NCBI RefSeq assembly: GCF_042680125.1
Contig: NZ_JBHTNY010000033.1
Source of the DNA: Robinsoniella peoriensis
GTDB lineage: Bacteria; Bacillota; Clostridia; Lachnospirales; Lachnospiraceae
DNA: 64,000 nt
Strand: one strand, 5' to 3'
Every line of letters begins with the position of its first letter. The first letter of the stretch is position 1. The notes under the pieces are model-generated. The model made no database searches. It saw nothing but the letters and a program-made list of their open reading frames with translations, and was not told where the DNA came from. Of this stretch, positions 60,307 to 64,000 are shown one piece after another. Both the position numbers and the translations under genes were made by a program.

Positions 60307-60996
60307 ATGAAAGAGATATCCATAAATGAAATGAAAAAATTAGATTTTTTCCAGGAAATCCCCTGCAGCATGATTCAGACGATCTTAAACCAGTCCATGG
60401 TGGTATCTTATGAAAAGCCAGAGGTCATTTTTCATGCGAAGGATAATGTGAACTTTGTGTATATTATTATCAGTGGAAAAGCATCTATTTACAATATAAC
60501 GAAACATGGAAATCGCAAGATTATTTTCATACTGGGAAAAGGGAATCTGATCAATCATAATATTTTAAGTGAAAAGCCGGTATCAGTATTTTGTGAAGCG
60601 GTCTGTCCGTTAAAGCTGCTTCAGATCAGAAAAAAGGACTTTTTAAAATGGATGGACCAGGAGCCGGCTTTGATGCATGCGGTAATGAGATCCTACGAGC
60701 GCTATCTGTGGAGAATGAGCCATCAATTGAAAAATACCACAGGCAATATGTACCTGGAACGCAAGATAGCTGCAAAGCTCTGGAAGCTGGGACGTGACTT
60801 CGGCGTGGAAACAGAGGATGGAATTAAAATTGATGTGGAGCTGACCATGAACCTGCTGGCTGATCTGTTGGGAGCTCCCCGGGAAAATGTATCCCGGGCA
60901 TGTAAGAATCTGAGCAGCAGAGAGCTGCTGATCTATAAGAACCGGCATTTTATTCTACCTATGCCGGATGAACTGGCGGCATTTTATAAGGCATAG
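60307..60996 (+). CDS. Crp/Fnr-family regulator of the sulfite operon
   Basis: The 229-residue regulator has an N-terminal cyclic-nucleotide-binding-like beta-barrel (about 25-130, NFVYIIISGKASIYNITKHG, FILGKGNLI) and a C-terminal winged helix (about 165-229, LTMNLLADLLGAPRENVSRACKNL). The N-terminus lacks an Fnr-type cysteine cluster, so oxygen sensing by [4Fe-4S] is unlikely, and the signal is unknown. It lies 21 bases after the channel gene and before asrA, and a matching box lies upstream of the operon. Confidence 0.9.
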   Translation: MKEISINEMKKLDFFQEIPCSMIQTILNQSMVVSYEKPEVIFHAKDNVNFVYIIISGKASIYNITKHGNRKIIFILGKGNLINHNILSEKPVSVFCEAVCPLKLLQIRKKDFLKWMDQEPALMHAVMRSYERYLWRMSHQLKNTTGNMYLERKIAAKLWKLGRDFGVETEDGIKIDVELTMNLLADLLGAPRENVSRACKNLSSRELLIYKNRHFILPMPDELAAFYKA

Positions 60997-61088
60997 AGCG
61001 ACTGGAAAATAACCCGAACTTTTAAATTGCGCTCAGGCACACTTTAAAATAAAAAAGGGAAATAAATATATAAGAAAGGAAAAAGACT

Positions 61089-62105
61089 ATGGGAAATCTT
61101 TTAAAAAGAGAAGAAGCAGATCAGTTTTTGATCAGATTGTCAGAATCGTACGATGTTTATGCACCCATGGTATTCGAAGGAGAAGGCTGCTTTTCAGATA
61201 CGGATGTAATCCGCTATGGTAAGATCAAATCCTTTAGCGATATCGTATGGGATAAGAAATCGGAGTACAGCTTTAAGGAGGTATTGCTGCCTGTTTCAGA
61301 TACCATTCTTTATTTTACGGAGAAAGAAATGAAGGTCCCGGATCAGGATGAGAAGAAAAAAATCATTCTGTTACGTAGCTGTGATCTGCATGCATTAAAA
61401 CGTCTGGATGAAATTTATCTGAAAAACGGAGTTGAGGATTATTATTATAAACGGATTCGGGAAAATACCCGGTTTGTTTTGATGGGATGTACCACTTCTT
61501 TTGACTCCTGTTTTTGCGTAAGTATGGGAACGAATCAGGCGGAAGGATATGATGCGTATCTGAAAATGGATGAAGGACACGTATATCTGGATTGCAGGAA
61601 TGAGGAACTGCAGTCTCAGCTAGAGGGTTTTGAAAGTAAACAAGTAGAGCGTACAATTGATTTTGTAACAGAAAATGAAGAAAAAATAGAAATCCCGGAA
61701 ACTTTGCCAGCCGGAATCCAGGATGCAGAGTTTTGGAAAGAGTATGCGGGAAGATGTATCGGCTGCGGGCGCTGTAATTTCGTCTGTCCGACCTGTACCT
61801 GTTTTACCATGCAGGATGTGTTCTATAAGGACAATCCGAAAGCAGGCGAGAGGCGAAGAGTCTGGGGTTCCTGTCAGGTGGATGGATTTACGGACATGGC
61901 TGGAAACATCAGCTTCCGCAAAGACCAGGGCCAAAGGATGCGTTTCAAGGTGTTACATAAGGTATACGATTATAAGAAACGTTTTGGCTATCATATGTGC
62001 GTAGGCTGTGGACGCTGTGAGGATGTGTGTCCGGAATACATTTCTTATCTTGCATGTATCCGCAAATTAGCAAAGGAAAAGGAAGGGGGAAATGAAAATG
62101 TGTAA
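61089..62105 (+). CDS. asrA: anaerobic sulfite reductase subunit A
   Basis: This is a 338-residue electron-transfer subunit with two [4Fe-4S] ferredoxin-type clusters near the C-terminus: CIGCGRCNFVCPTCTC (about residue 220) and CVGCGRCEDVCPEY (about 300). The earlier CDLHALKRLD and SCFCVSMGTN are typical of AsrA. It carries electrons to the catalytic AsrC. AGAAAGGA precedes the ATG. Its end overlaps asrB by eight bases. Confidence 0.94.
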   Translation: MGNLLKREEADQFLIRLSESYDVYAPMVFEGEGCFSDTDVIRYGKIKSFSDIVWDKKSEYSFKEVLLPVSDTILYFTEKEMKVPDQDEKKKIILLRSCDLHALKRLDEIYLKNGVEDYYYKRIRENTRFVLMGCTTSFDSCFCVSMGTNQAEGYDAYLKMDEGHVYLDCRNEELQSQLEGFESKQVERTIDFVTENEEKIEIPETLPAGIQDAEFWKEYAGRCIGCGRCNFVCPTCTCFTMQDVFYKDNPKAGERRRVWGSCQVDGFTDMAGNISFRKDQGQRMRFKVLHKVYDYKKRFGYHMCVGCGRCEDVCPEYISYLACIRKLAKEKEGGNENV

Positions 62106-62886
62106 TGAATATATCCCTTTTTTATCAGAAATTAAAGAGGTAAAGAAGCATACAGAAATAGAATATACCTTTCGGATGGCTTATGTGGGAGATGTAAAAC
62201 CGGGTCAGTTTTTTGAAGTGTCCATCCCTAAATTCGGAGAAGCGCCGATTTCCGTCAGCGGCATTGGAGAGGACTATGTAGATCTGACAATTCGTAAAGT
62301 AGGGAAAGTTACCAATGAGATTTTTGAAAATCAGGTTGGGCAGAGTCTGTTTATGCGCGGTCCCTATGGAAACGGTTTTGAACTGGAAGATTACAAGGGG
62401 AAAGAATTGATTATTGTTGCCGGAGGAACCGGAGTATCCCCGGTAAAAGGTGTCATTGATTACTTTGGAGATCATATTGGTGAAACGAAAGGTATGAGCG
62501 TGATTGCCGGTTTTAAGGGACCAAAGGATATTCTGTTTAAGGACAGTATCAAACGCTGGGAAAATCAGATGAATCTTACGATCACGGTAGATAAAGCAGA
62601 TGAGCCCGGTTATAAAGAGGGGATGGTTACCGCCTATATTCCGGATCTTGAAATCCGTGATTTGGATCAGGCTGCTGCAATTGTAGTAGGTCCTCCTATT
62701 ATGATGAAATTTACCGTAATGGAATTGCAGAAGCGCGGTATAAAAGAAGAACAGATCTGGATTTCCCAGGAACGTAAAATGTGCTGCGGAATTGGCAAAT
62801 GCGGTCACTGCAAAATGGACGATACCTATATCTGTCTGGATGGTCCGGTATTTAACTATACCAAAGGCAAAAATTTATTTGACTAA
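62098..62886 (+). CDS. asrB: anaerobic sulfite reductase subunit B
   Basis: The 262-residue flavoprotein belongs to the ferredoxin-reductase-like family that takes electrons from NADH. A FAD-binding barrel (FFEVSIPKFGEAPISVSG), an NAD-binding part (IIVAGGTGVSPVKGVIDYF) and a C-terminal [2Fe-2S] site (MCCGIGKCGHCKMDDTYICLDGPVF) are visible. The start at 62098 is preferred over 62092 because AGGGGG is eight bases upstream of it. Confidence 0.94.
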   Translation: MCNEYIPFLSEIKEVKKHTEIEYTFRMAYVGDVKPGQFFEVSIPKFGEAPISVSGIGEDYVDLTIRKVGKVTNEIFENQVGQSLFMRGPYGNGFELEDYKGKELIIVAGGTGVSPVKGVIDYFGDHIGETKGMSVIAGFKGPKDILFKDSIKRWENQMNLTITVDKADEPGYKEGMVTAYIPDLEIRDLDQAAAIVVGPPIMMKFTVMELQKRGIKEEQIWISQERKMCCGIGKCGHCKMDDTYICLDGPVFNYTKGKNLFD

Positions 62887-62898
62887 GGAGGTGTCAGA

Positions 62899-63864
62899 AT
62901 GGATATTAATACAAAAAAGATAAAGAAAAATGCTTACCGTATCTCTAAGGAACGGGGCATCACCGCATCCAGAGTGCGAGTTCCGGGCGGAAAATGCAAT
63001 GCAGAAGTCTTAGGCATGGTAAAGGAGATTGCTGATAAATACGGCAATGGAAATGTGCATTTGACAACCAGACAGGGTTTTGAAATAGAAGGAATTTCAT
63101 TAGATGATATTGATAAAGTAAATGAAATGCTCCAGCCGATTATCGAAAACCTTGGAACCAACCAGATCAATCCCAATACCGGATACCCATCTTCCGGGAC
63201 GAGAAATGTATCTGCATGTATCGGAAACCGTGTCTGTCCTTTCGGTAATTATAATACAGCTGCATTTGCCAGAAGAATAGAGGATGCAATTTTTCCGAAT
63301 GACCTGCACTTTAAAATTGCCCTCACCGGATGTGCCAACGACTGCATCAAAGCAAGAATGCATGATTTCGGAATTATCGGGATGACACTTCCGCAGTATG
63401 ATCCAACCAGATGTGTTACCTGCGGAGCATGTGTCAAAGGATGTGATAAGCTTTCGGTAAAGGCACTTTCAAAAGAAAATGAAAAGGTCGTAAGAAATGA
63501 AGAAAAATGTGTAGGCTGCGGCGTCTGTGTTACAAAATGTCCAACCCGTGCATTTACCAGGAGTAAACAAAAGTATTACCGTCTGACAATCATGGGCCGT
63601 ACCGGAAAGAGAAATCCCAGACTGGGAGAAGACTTTATGGTCTGGGTGGATGAAGATACAATTATCAAGGTTATTTTAAACACCTATAAATTTGTGGAAA
63701 AATACATTGACCGCAATGCACCGGGCGGTAAAGAACATGTGGGATATATCATTGACCGCGTGGGATTTACGGAGTTTAAAAAGTGGGCATTAGAAGGCAT
63801 AGAGCTGCTGCCGGAAACGATTGTAAAAGAGCATGTTTACTGGAGCGGGATTCATTATCGCTAG
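62899..63864 (+). CDS. asrC: anaerobic sulfite reductase catalytic subunit C
   Basis: This 321-residue siroheme enzyme reduces sulfite to sulfide. The siroheme-[4Fe-4S] ligands are in CIGNRVCPFGN (about residue 108) and LTGCANDCIKARMHDFG (about 145). Two further ferredoxin clusters follow, CVTCGACVKGC and CVGCGVCVTKCP. GGAGG lies before the ATG, 12 bases after asrB. This completes a dissimilatory or detoxifying sulfite pathway with hsc. A repeat element begins directly after the stop. Confidence 0.95.
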   Translation: MDINTKKIKKNAYRISKERGITASRVRVPGGKCNAEVLGMVKEIADKYGNGNVHLTTRQGFEIEGISLDDIDKVNEMLQPIIENLGTNQINPNTGYPSSGTRNVSACIGNRVCPFGNYNTAAFARRIEDAIFPNDLHFKIALTGCANDCIKARMHDFGIIGMTLPQYDPTRCVTCGACVKGCDKLSVKALSKENEKVVRNEEKCVGCGVCVTKCPTRAFTRSKQKYYRLTIMGRTGKRNPRLGEDFMVWVDEDTIIKVILNTYKFVEKYIDRNAPGGKEHVGYIIDRVGFTEFKKWALEGIELLPETIVKEHVYWSGIHYR

Positions 63865-64000
63865 AGCGAATAAATTCAGCTTAAATTGGGGTTTAGCTGA
63901 GGAAGGGGACGCTTTGTAGATTTAAGTAGTGCGCGGAAAGAGAAGGGGGCGGACCATGGCAGGCGTTTGGAAGGCTTACCGCAGAACTGGCATTTTCTAA
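63865..64000 (+). repeat. dispersed repeat copy, truncated by window end
   Basis: Directly after the asrC stop the sequence follows the same order as the repeat at 53997: GAATAA, CTTAAATT, then GGGGTTTAGCTGAGGAAGGG and GACGCTTTGTAGATT. It then jumps to a segment matching 54597-54665 (GCGGAAAGAGAAGGGGGCGG, then GCAGAACTGGCATTTTCTAA), without the two palindromes between. It continues past the window. Confidence 0.75.

Overview
The window looks like a chromosomal segment of a strictly anaerobic, low-to-moderate GC Gram-positive bacterium of the class Clostridia, most likely a Lachnospiraceae gut commensal. The evidence is AGGAGG-type ribosome binding sites, TTGACA/TATAAT promoters, Bce- and Ytr-type ABC systems, DUF5685 and DUF3892 proteins, and an anaerobic AsrABC sulfite reductase. 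This is inferred from gene content, not from a marker gene.

Layout. 1-9.4 kb is housekeeping: serine synthesis (serC, cut by the window edge, and serA), a DUF1015 protein, glycogen branching enzyme with a histone-like tail, an MscS channel, a His-rich CsoR-like metal sensor, a sirtuin-like protein with a degraded active site, and an LCP cell-wall ligase. 9.5-15.9 kb holds an unrecognised membrane protein, tRNA-Thr(CGT), several small hypotheticals, an alkyltransferase-like protein, an orphan holin, a candidate minus-strand small RNA and a DUF5685/DnaJ operon. 16.0-24.8 kb carries a Bce-type antimicrobial-peptide sensing and resistance system. Its two-component genes are split from the ABC transporter by about 4.3 kb of AT-rich and partly decayed accessory DNA: an atypical receiver, Ig-like and LRR fragments, and an XRE membrane regulator. 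25.0-26.0 kb is a small serine recombinase beside a perfect 20-bp inverted repeat that contains a promoter, a candidate invertible switch. 26.3-29.6 kb is a YtrA-type GntR/ABC operon.

29.7-41.5 kb is metabolic: D-lactate dehydrogenase, xpt and a xanthine/uracil permease transcribed divergently, then one tightly packed operon of a BtuF/FecCD-type ABC importer, a three-subunit molybdenum hydroxylase and a MocA-like cofactor cytidylyltransferase, followed by methylglyoxal synthase. 41.5-47.7 kb is a sugar locus: an MFS transporter, AraC and LacI regulators and a GH31 glycosidase whose promoter carries a LacI-type operator. 47.7-50.6 kb is a P-type cation ATPase controlled by a yybP-ykoY manganese riboswitch, with a translated short leader ORF. 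51.0-58.5 kb has a large M16 peptidase, an oxidoreductase, an ABC-class ATPase and an acetyltransferase. 58.5-63.9 kb has an HD hydrolase and then a sulfite-reduction operon (FNT-type hydrosulfide channel, Crp/Fnr regulator, asrABC) with a Crp-like box at -41.5.

The most unusual non-coding structure is a family of palindromic dispersed repeats. A complex copy of about 670 bp lies directly after the M16 peptidase gene. A related hairpin lies near 57.7 kb. A third copy starts directly after asrC and runs off the window. No CRISPR array, rRNA gene, intact insertion sequence or complete prophage was seen.
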